Assembly (NCBI GenBank): GCA_017527205.1
Contig: JAFXQK010000014.1
Span: 21,368 to 85,367, forward strand
Direction: 5' to 3'
DNA length: 64,000 bases
Source of the DNA: Lachnospiraceae bacterium
GTDB taxonomy: Bacteria; Bacillota; Clostridia; Lachnospirales; Lachnospiraceae
This document shows positions 26,696 through 33,882 of the stretch, in pieces. Position 1 is the first letter of the stretch, and every line of letters begins with the position of its first letter. Both the position numbers and the translations under genes were made by a program. Below the pieces are notes generated by a model. It made no database searches. It was not told the origin of the DNA and saw only the letters and a list, made by a program, of their open reading frames with translations.

Positions 26696-28093
26696 TTACT
26701 CTAAGGTGAACTGCAGAAGGCTTGCGTTTCCGCCGCCCTTGTAGGTCAGGTAGATCGCGCCAACGCCGTCAGGAATGCTGATCTCGCTCCGATAATCCTC
26801 CCAGACGTTCGTGTATTCCACCTTAATCTTCGCCAAAACCTCGCCCTCACGGCTGGTGCGTACCTCAAATTCTCCATTGGCATAGCCGCGAACCGTAAGG
26901 GTGATCGCTTTCACGCCCTGGAAATCAAAATATTTGAAGCCAGCGGTTGCATTGTTCTTCATGTTTCCAACATAGCCAGGCTCCTCGTCTCCATCGCGGC
27001 CGTCCTGCATGATCTTCGGGAAGGCATCCCCGCCAACATAGGGCATGGGCTTGTCCGTAAAGAGGTTACAAGCCAGATATCCGCCATAGGTTCCCTTTCC
27101 GGGAAGCGGTCCGCCGTTCAAGCCGCAGCTCGTCAGCTCCACCTGAGGGATCCGTCCATCGGGAAGAATTTCGATCTTCTCCGCACATACCTGACGGCTG
27201 TACCAGGTGCCATTCGTCTGACGATGATAGAAGATATACCACTGTCCATTAATCTCGATAATGCTGCCGTGATTGTTTCCGCCATAAGCCAGAGGAAGCT
27301 CAGCAGGCTTGTCCTTCGTGATGCCAATGTCACAGTTGCTGACAATGACACCGCCATAGGTGAAGGGTCCTCTCGGATCATCCGCCGTCGCATAGCAAAG
27401 CTCATGCATGGGGGTGGAGGAATAGATGAAATAATATTTGTCGCCAACCTTACGGATGGAGGATGCCTCAAAGAATGCATGTCCCTCGAAGCCCGTTCCC
27501 TCCTGGTATTCCACGCCGGGAACCACGGTCTTCGGCTCCTCAATGATGGTCAGCATGTCCTCAGCAAGCACCTGCAGCCTGGAACCGGTTCTGGACTTGT
27601 CGCCGCGGCCGCAAAAGCCTGTGTAAAGATAGGTTTTGCCATCCTCCGTGATCACGCCGGGATCAAACTGAGGCTCATCTCCCGCGCGCTCGCCCAGCTT
27701 TGTACCGTCAGCATAATGCACATAGCCGTAAAACTCAAACTTTCCTGCGGGACTGTCACAAACTGCCACGGAGATGATGGGTACCTTGTCCAATGCATAG
27801 TATAGATAATATCTGCCGTCGGGACCGACCGTCATGTCGGGCGCATACAGGCACATCTTGCCCTCCCTGTTCAGGGGATCCTGCGTCTTTTCATAGATCA
27901 CGCCCTCATATCTCCAGTTACCAAGATCGTCCACTGGAGCCGACCAGGTCACGTAATCCCCAAGGCAAAATACGTGCCCGTTGTACTTATCATGAGAGCC
28001 ATAAACATACACCCTGCCGTCAAATACATAGGGCTCCCCGTCAGGAATATACTCCCAGGACGGCAGATAGGGATTCAATCCTAATTTCTTCAT
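26696..28093 (-). CDS. GH43 family glycosidase, cytoplasmic
   Basis: 465 residues from the ATG at 28093, which is 8 nt after GGAGG. Another ATG two codons upstream is only 3 nt from that site and less likely. There is no signal peptide. Propeller residues ~1-320 start NPYLPSWEYIPDGEPYVFDG, then YAPDMTVGPDGRYYLYY and DPGVITEDGKTYLYTGFCG. A C-terminal CBM6-like segment (~340-465) contains FKYFDFQGVKAITLTVRG. This layout is common in GH43 xylosidases and arabinofuranosidases. It lies divergent from an AraC regulator and upstream of the GH43 lipoprotein gene. All three GH43 domains of the block may act on arabinoxylan-like chains (inference). Confidence 0.9.
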   Translation of the reverse strand: MKKLGLNPYLPSWEYIPDGEPYVFDGRVYVYGSHDKYNGHVFCLGDYVTWSAPVDDLGNWRYEGVIYEKTQDPLNREGKMCLYAPDMTVGPDGRYYLYYALDKVPIISVAVCDSPAGKFEFYGYVHYADGTKLGERAGDEPQFDPGVITEDGKTYLYTGFCGRGDKSRTGSRLQVLAEDMLTIIEEPKTVVPGVEYQEGTGFEGHAFFEASSIRKVGDKYYFIYSSTPMHELCYATADDPRGPFTYGGVIVSNCDIGITKDKPAELPLAYGGNNHGSIIEINGQWYIFYHRQTNGTWYSRQVCAEKIEILPDGRIPQVELTSCGLNGGPLPGKGTYGGYLACNLFTDKPMPYVGGDAFPKIMQDGRDGDEEPGYVGNMKNNATAGFKYFDFQGVKAITLTVRGYANGEFEVRTSREGEVLAKIKVEYTNVWEDYRSEISIPDGVGAIYLTYKGGGNASLLQFTLE

Positions 28094-28510
28094 TGCCATT
28101 TCCTCCTGTCTCTTTATCTAAAATGATACGATTTCACAGACTATCTCATTCTAATTCTTAGTGTACCTTCTTGACGCCCTCTTTCCAATGATTTATACTT
28201 TTAAAAAATTGATATATTCTCATATTGTAAGATATCCACCTTTCTAGCTGGAATTCCTGGTGCACTTTATTTTTTATGCATTTGGGTGAACTCTATATCA
28301 TTACTGACTAGAAAACACATTATCTCATTTTCAAGATTATCGATGCAATGACGTAAAGTCAAAAACCATTTTGAGGCTTTTTTCGTGGCATGATGCCATG
28401 ATGTAAAGAAGCATCTCCTGCCTTTTACTGTGGCATGATGTCATGAAACAGAAATTGTTACAATGTAGAACATAAATGAAAAATCACTGAATTTTCTTAA
28501 GGAGAAAGAC
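28094..28510. promoter_or_regulatory. Divergent control region between GH43 and AraC genes
   Basis: 417 bp with no gene. ATTGTAAGATATCCAC at 28223-28238 resembles a motif upstream of the GH95 gene. Two copies of GTGGCATGATG start at 28385 and 28430 (45 bp apart), each followed by a CATGA-containing half palindrome. TGAYGTAAAG occurs twice nearby, before and within this region. These repeats are good candidates for the AraC regulator's own sites. Confidence 0.45.
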
Positions 28511-29425
28511 ATGTTAGAAATTGAATTTATCGGATATGACGGCACCCATCCCTCCGGCTTTATCTATGGTCTGCCGAACGCCCATAATTCCTATCTATTG
28601 CTGTTGACCTCGACCCCCGTGGAAATCTACCTGACGGCTGGCGACGAGGTGCTCGGCAGGGAAGCCCATGCCCCCATGTCCATGGAGGAGCGCCTTGGCG
28701 CGTCCTTCCACCGCTATCCCGCTGGGACGGTGATCCTGTATACGCCTGGGTCCCATGTGCTTTATCGTGCCTGCGAGGAGTCCTATGTCAACGACTGGAT
28801 CCGCTTTTGCTGCGACGAGCCCTTTGCAGAACAGCTCCCATTAAAAAATCAGCCCTTCCAGGTCATTGACGCACAGTACTGTCACGATCTGTTCAAGCTG
28901 ATGACTTGGGAATCCACTTTGGGAAATTCGGAGAGCCGCGAGGTGCTCTCCCATCTGTTAAAGGCTCTCTTTTTTAAGCTGGCGGAAAGCTGTTCCCGCC
29001 CCGCAAGCAACCCGCACACGCAGGAAATGTATGATCTCCACAGGCGCATCTACAACCATCCTGAGCTTCCTTGGAGCGTTGATGCCATGGCCCGCGAGCT
29101 CCACCTGAGCAGCGGCTATCTTCAGGCCCTCTATAAAACCATGTTCGGGTCCTCTTGCATGGAGGACGTCATCCTGCAGCGCCTAAAAAATGCGCAGGAT
29201 CAGTTGGTTTCCACCTCGAAATCCGTCCGCGAAATTGCGGAGGATTGCGGCTACAACAACGTGGAGCATTTCTGTCGTCAATTCCGCAAGTTCCTCGGCT
29301 CATCTCCCAGCCGCTACCGCAGGGAGCACGCCGAGCACCTAAACATGCCAAAAGAAAACGGCTCCACCCACCACACCCTTGGCGGCAGCGAAGCCGAAAG
29401 CGGAGCTATCCTATTTCCCTTCTAA
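28511..29425 (+). CDS. AraC-family transcriptional regulator
   Basis: 304 residues. The N-terminal ~150 residues form a cupin-like sensing domain (FHRYPAGTVILYTPGSHVLY). The C-terminal two-helix-turn-helix DNA-binding unit spans ~180-280, with MARELHLSSGYLQALYKTMF in the first HTH and IAEDCGYNNVEHFCRQFRKF in the second, then SPSRYRRE. AAGGAG precedes the ATG. The gene is divergent from GH43 and close to four glycosidase domains. Members of this group usually activate sugar utilisation genes when bound to their inducer. The likely targets are the GH43 genes and perhaps GH95, which shares an upstream motif. Confidence 0.93.
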   Translation: MLEIEFIGYDGTHPSGFIYGLPNAHNSYLLLLTSTPVEIYLTAGDEVLGREAHAPMSMEERLGASFHRYPAGTVILYTPGSHVLYRACEESYVNDWIRFCCDEPFAEQLPLKNQPFQVIDAQYCHDLFKLMTWESTLGNSESREVLSHLLKALFFKLAESCSRPASNPHTQEMYDLHRRIYNHPELPWSVDAMARELHLSSGYLQALYKTMFGSSCMEDVILQRLKNAQDQLVSTSKSVREIAEDCGYNNVEHFCRQFRKFLGSSPSRYRREHAEHLNMPKENGSTHHTLGGSEAESGAILFPF

Positions 29426-29459
29426 GCTAGCGAAGCGCAAACATTTGTTCGATTTCTCC

Positions 29460-29488
29460 TTGCCATATCAGCTTTGACATGATATAAT
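29460..29488 (+). promoter_or_regulatory. Strong promoter for the small toxin-like transcript
   Basis: TTGCCA (29460-29465), a 17-bp spacer and TATAAT (29483-29488). It reads toward the 30-codon frame at 29602 and lies just after the AraC stop codon. Confidence 0.65.
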
Positions 29489-29601
29489 ATTTTTAGCGTA
29501 ATCACAAACGGGAAAGCGGTTCGCCTTTTGTTACATAATAACCACTGATCTGGATTTTCGAAGGGAGGTGGGAAATCTAATGAAAGGGTACGAGAGTACA
29601 T

Positions 29602-29694
29602 ATGACTGTTCTTACGGTCATTTCGATTATCGTTACGGGTATCGATATTTTGATCACCCTGTATGCGATTCATCGAAGCAACGACAAGAAATAA
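29602..29694 (+). CDS. 30-residue hydrophobic peptide, holin-like / type I toxin candidate
   Basis: The frame encodes a peptide beginning MTVLTVISIIVTGIDILI and ending HRSNDKK: one membrane helix with a short charged tail. Size, N-terminal MTV and KK end match the small holin-like toxin group (Hol_Tox-like) and TxpA/Fst-like type I toxins of Firmicutes. An ATG at 29580 in another frame starts a longer non-hydrophobic frame directly after GGGAGG, so start choice is uncertain. The transcript would have ~107 nt of leader. It has its own strong promoter and two hairpin terminators, which supports a free-standing gene. An antisense RNA antitoxin was not identified. Confidence 0.55.
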   Translation: MTVLTVISIIVTGIDILITLYAIHRSNDKK

Positions 29695-29698
29695 GGAC

Positions 29699-29746
29699 AA
29701 TCAAAAAAGCAGCCGCCACTAGCCAAGGTTGACTGCTCTTTTGATT
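29699..29746 (+). terminator. Terminator of the toxin-like transcript
   Basis: AATCAAAAAAGCAG pairs with CTGCTCTTTTGATT around a ~20-nt loop containing a weaker inner stem, 4 nt after the stop codon. The descending arm is T-rich. Confidence 0.7.
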
Positions 29747-29783
29747 TTATAACTCATTGGCGAACCGTTTTCTTGGTTACGCC

Positions 29784-29812
29784 GAGCGTCTGTTACCAGC
29801 AGACGCTCTTTT
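29784..29812 (+). terminator. Second hairpin terminator
   Basis: GAGCGTCTG and CAGACGCTC form a perfect 9-bp stem with a 7-nt loop, followed by TTTT. It lies between the toxin-like unit and the convergent gene ending at 29845. Confidence 0.7.
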
Positions 29813-29844
29813 CATAATCAATATACCACATACCCCAAGGAGCG

Positions 29845-30771
29845 TCAACTGAAAAGTCCGAAGATTCTGGCATAGCCGTAGGTCAGGGGGCGGTCGAGGG
29901 CTCGGTTGCCGCGGGTGCGTTCCAAGGCATCCATCCGATTCGGACAATCCTTGCGACCACAGCCCATGCAGATGCCCTCGCAGGCAACTGCTTTGTCCTT
30001 TGTCAGCTCTGCGTAGAAGGCGACGCTCTTCTTAGGCAGCATGCAATAGCCCTCCGTGCAGGTGACGGGCAGTCCGCTCCTTTCCAGCATGTCAGGAAGC
30101 GTTGCAAGCTCCAGAGAAATCCTGTCAACCGTCTCCGTATGGCTTCTTGCAAGCTTATTGTTCTCGCCTTCCTGCTCCCCGACCATATCGTCCTGATCTG
30201 CTTTACGAATTGTCACATATTCCCCCATGCCTAGGAAATAGTATCTTTTCACGACAAAATCCGTATGTTCCTTCACCCAGGCATTCAACGCCGAGTATGC
30301 CAACAGCAGGATTTCACTCCCCAGAACCTCAACCATAAATGCTTCCGTGAGCTTCCCCTCTGCGAGCATCTTCTCCTGCAGCTGATCCACACCTGCTCCC
30401 AGCGTCATGACAACCGCCTGTACGCCAGCCTCCCCTGTGCCAACCGTCTTTACACTCAAATCAGTATTTCCATCGGCATTCGCCATAACGCTCCAATCAG
30501 TATTTTCAGCGCCAACCTCTTTCTCGTCACAACTCGCTTTCCCAGCACCAAGCTCTTTAGCGCCTATCGCCTTCTCTCTCCCGTCAGGCTCCCTGTCGCC
30601 TATCGCCCTCGCGCTCCAGCAAGCCTCCCCCTCCATGCATTGAAGGACCTGCTCCAGCACGGACCACAAAAGCTCCCTGTCCTCCGGCGCATAATGCGCC
30701 TTTTCCAGCACCGTCTCCAGAAACCCTGTCTTCCTACACTCTTCCGTTATTTTCTGAAATAAACCGTCCAT
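29845..30771 (-). CDS. Cobalamin-dependent methionine synthase activation-domain-like protein
   Basis: 308 residues from the ATG at 30771 with GGAGG 6 nt before it; a longer upstream frame overlaps the previous gene and is not used. Segments resembling the vitamin B12-dependent methionine synthase activation fold are VMTLGAGVDQL, EAFMVEVLGSEILLLAY and MLPKKSVAFYAEL. A C-terminal cysteine cluster follows (CEGICMGCGRKDC), as in free-standing relatives in Lachnospiraceae. A low-complexity insert of ~60 residues at ~60-115 is built from Gly/Glu/Ala/Asp/Lys pseudo-repeats. It is cotranscribed with the two-HTH regulator (19-nt gap). The assignment is tentative, and the cysteines could hold a metal or Fe-S centre. 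Confidence 0.5.
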   Translation of the reverse strand: MDGLFQKITEECRKTGFLETVLEKAHYAPEDRELLWSVLEQVLQCMEGEACWSARAIGDREPDGREKAIGAKELGAGKASCDEKEVGAENTDWSVMANADGNTDLSVKTVGTGEAGVQAVVMTLGAGVDQLQEKMLAEGKLTEAFMVEVLGSEILLLAYSALNAWVKEHTDFVVKRYYFLGMGEYVTIRKADQDDMVGEQEGENNKLARSHTETVDRISLELATLPDMLERSGLPVTCTEGYCMLPKKSVAFYAELTKDKAVACEGICMGCGRKDCPNRMDALERTRGNRALDRPLTYGYARIFGLFS

Positions 30772-30790
30772 CTCGTCCTCCGTTTGCCTG

Positions 30791-32638
30791 TTACAAATAC
30801 CGTTCCAATTGTTTTTTTGTTGAAAGCTTATCCTGCTGGTACTGCCCTCTGATCCCTTCCACATAGACGGCAAACGCGCGGCAGATATCAGGATGCTCAA
30901 ACAATATGATCAAATATGGTGCTTTTTGCCTCATGACGGCAACCCCCTTGTCAGAAATCACGATCTTGATATCCTCAAAGGGCGCTTCCGGAAGGACATG
31001 AAAACGATAATTGGCCATCCTGTCTGACAGCGAAATGATATTTTGAATATGCTCCGCGTATTCCTTCGGCGTATATGTGGCATGAAGTCCTGGCAGATCG
31101 ATCGGAACCCTTTCCTCAAACAACTCTTCCTCCCTCGGAAGCGGGGCATATTCGTGAAAGCCTCCCTTGTCAATGATCCCGCTTAACACGGAATTCCGCT
31201 GTTCTCTGACGCTAACAATATGCTCTTTTACCTCTTCGCTCACCTTCATGCGTTCCAGGATCGCGGTGAGCGTTTTTTCTGGCATCGTTGCGAGGGAAAG
31301 CGTATTTCCGAGGATGGTGGCAGAAGGAAGCTCCAAGGAAACCAATGGATCCACGTCCGTTGTTTTATATACATGGGCAAGCTCGCCTGAGCGCCCGAGC
31401 AGCTCTTGATAGGCGGCCTCATGCGCCTTGAGCAGCTGCGGATCCGTATCATAACGGTAAATGCCATGCTCGTCCTCCGCGCCGATCACATTGCTGCCGG
31501 AAATGCAGGCATACCCAGGACAGAGAAAAAGCGTTGTGGAAAACCGCTCGCTGCCCCTGGTTTTACAATAATAGGATTTGACCTTTCCAGAAGGATACAA
31601 CGGCAGCCAGCTTTTGATGGCATCCGCCATCTCGGCCAGGTCGCGATTGATGTTGTGAATGATATTGATCTGCGTTCCGCCCGTGATGCAAAGAATCATC
31701 AGCGAAGCCCATTTCGCACGGAAGGCAGGATCGGACACCATCCAGTCCATGCTCTGATCGGAATAAAGAAACAGTTCCTTTTCCTTTCGCTTCACCACAT
31801 TCCCTAGAAAACGGAGCACCGCTCGGCGAAGGCCGTTTACTCCGCAGTAGACCTGCACATTTTCCTCCATGGTCTCGTCAGCAGTCGCTCCCCCTGGCAG
31901 GAGGGTCTCGTCAACCATCACTCCCTCTGGCAGGATCGGCGGCATCTTCACGTCTGCCTGAATTGAGCCAATTTGATCTATTACACCTTCAACAAAGGAC
32001 GTATGATCCGTCCTGTCCGTTTGATACAGCCATCGATAAAGAAGGTCGAAGATCATTTCCTTGTCGGTCATAACGTCAGACGCGGCGTCAATCAATTTGC
32101 AAAGTGCAGGCAGTGTATCCCGCGCCTCCATTCTCTCCAGAAGAATCAGACAAAGATCGTTCATCATTTTCTGATTTGCCTTCGGCGAACGAAAGCCACT
32201 CCGAAAGCGGCTGATATAGGAAGGATCCAGATTTAACAGCTTTCCAAGCCGCACATTGGACAGCCCCGCAAGCTCCATGACCGCCCCCAGCCTTTCCCCT
32301 AACGCGCGGTAGGGTATTTTCTCCTTCACGAAATCGGCCTTCACGGCAGTTTTCTCCCCATCGTACAGCCATAACATCATTTGCTCTTTGATGTCATCCG
32401 CGGAATCCCTGTTTTCACAAGAGATCAAATCACAAAGCTCGTCAACCCTTCCCTTCTCATCCGCACAAAAATAAAGCGCATTGACCAGCCTTCTCGCCCC
32501 TGCCCCTCCGTTTTTCGGCACTCTCGCGCCGCTCACCATGCGGCTGACATTCGATTTATCGCATCCGCTCATGCGGGCAAGCTCCGCACCCGTTATCTCC
32601 AAAAGCTCAAGCATGCCACGTAAACGCTCACCAAACAT
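30791..32638 (-). CDS. Large XRE-type regulator with two helix-turn-helix domains
   Basis: 615 residues. HTH 1 at ~8-40 (ITGAELARMSGCDKSNVSRM) and HTH 2 at ~115-150 (LSNVRLGKLLNLDPSYISRF) are both Cro/CI-like. The remaining ~450 residues are unassigned. They include INIIHNINRDLAEMADAIKS followed by SYYCKTRGSERFSTTLFLCP, which might form a ligand-sensing domain. AGGAG lies 8 nt before the ATG. The gene is divergent from the duplicated zinc-ribbon cassette, with a 38-bp palindrome between the two promoters. It is therefore the most likely local regulator of that cassette and of itself. No membrane segments were seen. Confidence 0.8.
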   Translation of the reverse strand: MFGERLRGMLELLEITGAELARMSGCDKSNVSRMVSGARVPKNGGAGARRLVNALYFCADEKGRVDELCDLISCENRDSADDIKEQMMLWLYDGEKTAVKADFVKEKIPYRALGERLGAVMELAGLSNVRLGKLLNLDPSYISRFRSGFRSPKANQKMMNDLCLILLERMEARDTLPALCKLIDAASDVMTDKEMIFDLLYRWLYQTDRTDHTSFVEGVIDQIGSIQADVKMPPILPEGVMVDETLLPGGATADETMEENVQVYCGVNGLRRAVLRFLGNVVKRKEKELFLYSDQSMDWMVSDPAFRAKWASLMILCITGGTQINIIHNINRDLAEMADAIKSWLPLYPSGKVKSYYCKTRGSERFSTTLFLCPGYACISGSNVIGAEDEHGIYRYDTDPQLLKAHEAAYQELLGRSGELAHVYKTTDVDPLVSLELPSATILGNTLSLATMPEKTLTAILERMKVSEEVKEHIVSVREQRNSVLSGIIDKGGFHEYAPLPREEELFEERVPIDLPGLHATYTPKEYAEHIQNIISLSDRMANYRFHVLPEAPFEDIKIVISDKGVAVMRQKAPYLIILFEHPDICRAFAVYVEGIRGQYQQDKLSTKKQLERYL

Positions 32639-32704
32639 TGTTTTACTCCTGCTTTCATTTCCCCTGTATTTTCTGATGCCTTTTGACCTTTTAATCCTGG
32701 TATC

Positions 32705-32733
32705 ATTTTACCACGGACAACTGGAATGATCAA
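32705..32733 (-). promoter_or_regulatory. Promoter of the two-HTH regulator gene
   Basis: On the minus strand: TTGATC (32733-32728), 17-bp spacer, TAAAAT (32710-32705). It is back to back with the cassette promoter, and the palindrome begins 4 bp from this -35. Confidence 0.6.
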
Positions 32734-32736
32734 CGA

Positions 32737-32774
32737 GTTGCCAGAAATAATGTCAATGACATATTCGTGGCAAC
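32737..32774. promoter_or_regulatory. 38-bp palindromic operator between divergent promoters
   Basis: GTTGCCAGAAATAATGTCA and TGACATATTCGTGGCAAC form a near-perfect inverted repeat: 7-bp outer arms GTTGCCA/TGGCAAC and inner ATGTCA/TGACAT. It fills the space between the -35 of the regulator gene and the -35 of the cassette, so one bound dimer or tetramer could affect both. Confidence 0.7.
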
Positions 32775-32776
32775 CG

Positions 32777-32806
32777 TTGAGGAAAAGAGTGAAAATATAG
32801 TATAAT
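32777..32806 (+). promoter_or_regulatory. Promoter of the duplicated cassette
   Basis: TTGAGG (32777-32782), an 18-bp spacer and TATAAT (32801-32806), 37 bp before the ATG of the first zinc-ribbon gene. It begins 3 bp after the palindrome. Confidence 0.65.
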
Positions 32807-32842
32807 TTCACTAATAGAATGATTATTCAAGGAGGATAATGG

Positions 32843-33877
32843 ATGTTTTGCACAAAATGCGGAAATAAATTGCCAGATGACGCGAAATTTTGCGTAGGTT
32901 GCGGAACTCCGGTGAAGACAACTACAGCGGAAAATGCATCGCTACAGGATACCCTTGCCAATCAGCCCCAGTCTCCATCCGATCAGATTCAGCAGGCAGA
33001 AAGCGCTTCCGTCACGGTGCCGACAGATCCCTCACCAAATATGGCGACGTCTGAACCGAAGGCGTTTCTGTTTACTGCGCTAAACGAGGCTGGCGAGGCG
33101 GCATATGGAACCATTGGAAGTACTGCGATGAACGCTGTCACGGAACTCATCCCAGGTCCATGGAAGGTGATCGGAACTGGCATCAAGCAGTTCTTCTCAT
33201 CGCTTCGCGCGGTACTAAAAAATCCGAAGAGCCTGATCCCTGCGGTCCTGCTGGCGATTGTCTGGCTGGTGCTGAACCTTCTTCAGGTCAACGAGGTTGA
33301 TGCTGCTCCCGTGCAGGCACTCTCCTTTCTCACCTTCGCAAACGGCGGCATGAGCGGCGGTTTCCTTGGTGCCGTTGGCGGGATCCTTGGCAAGGGCATT
33401 TTTGCAGGCGCGGTCACCACGCTGCTGGGTGCACTTCTGCGAAAAAACACTGGCGCCAAGCGCTCCTTCAAGGATTCCCTGTCAGGCACCTTTGGCGTAT
33501 CCCTTGGCACCCTGTGGGCATACCTTGCCGGCGCGGGCGCGGCAATGCTGCTGTACCTGTTCCTCTCTGGCGGCGCGATCAGGCTCGCCTTCATGGGCGG
33601 CATCGCAGCGGCATACCTGGCTGCAAAGTCGGTTCTGAATAACGGTTTTCTGCACAGACTCATTAGCTCCTTCACTTCCAAGGGCAAGGCTGCGGCGAGT
33701 CCTGGCGCCGCAGGCTTTGTCCGCGGACTTACCGTTGGCTTTCTGGCGGCAGCGTTCCTTGGACTGACCGACGTAAACCTGATACTCATCATCTTGGGAG
33801 CCGTATTATTGATCGGAGGCGTGGTCATGATGATCCTTCAGGCAAAGGGCATCGTTAAGCTTGGAAAGGGGGCGTAG
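32843..33877 (+). CDS. Zinc-ribbon glycine-rich multi-pass membrane protein (cassette copy 1)
   Basis: 344 residues; GGAGG lies 7 nt before the ATG. The N-terminal zinc ribbon has Cys3, Cys6, Cys17 and Cys20. A Pro/Ser/Thr/Gln linker spans ~25-72. Then comes KVIGTGIKQFFSSL, followed by hydrophobic, Gly/Ala-rich segments at ~130-149, ~165-199, ~217-243, ~245-263 and ~297-334 with small-residue zippers (MSGGFLGAVGGILGKGIFAG). I do not recognise the family. The ribbon should be cytoplasmic. It is followed 5 nt later by the gene for a ~1,100-residue exported protein, and the same pair recurs at 37301. A channel or transporter for the large partner, or a stress-response membrane complex, would fit, but this is inference. 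Confidence 0.85.
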   Translation: MFCTKCGNKLPDDAKFCVGCGTPVKTTTAENASLQDTLANQPQSPSDQIQQAESASVTVPTDPSPNMATSEPKAFLFTALNEAGEAAYGTIGSTAMNAVTELIPGPWKVIGTGIKQFFSSLRAVLKNPKSLIPAVLLAIVWLVLNLLQVNEVDAAPVQALSFLTFANGGMSGGFLGAVGGILGKGIFAGAVTTLLGALLRKNTGAKRSFKDSLSGTFGVSLGTLWAYLAGAGAAMLLYLFLSGGAIRLAFMGGIAAAYLAAKSVLNNGFLHRLISSFTSKGKAAASPGAAGFVRGLTVGFLAAAFLGLTDVNLILIILGAVLLIGGVVMMILQAKGIVKLGKGA

Positions 33878-33882
33878 GGTTC

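Noticed and set aside
29422..29700. Minus-strand 92-codon frame over the toxin-like unit
   Set aside because: No ribosome binding site; it crosses the plus-strand promoter and coding region. An antisense RNA is possible, but a protein is not supported.
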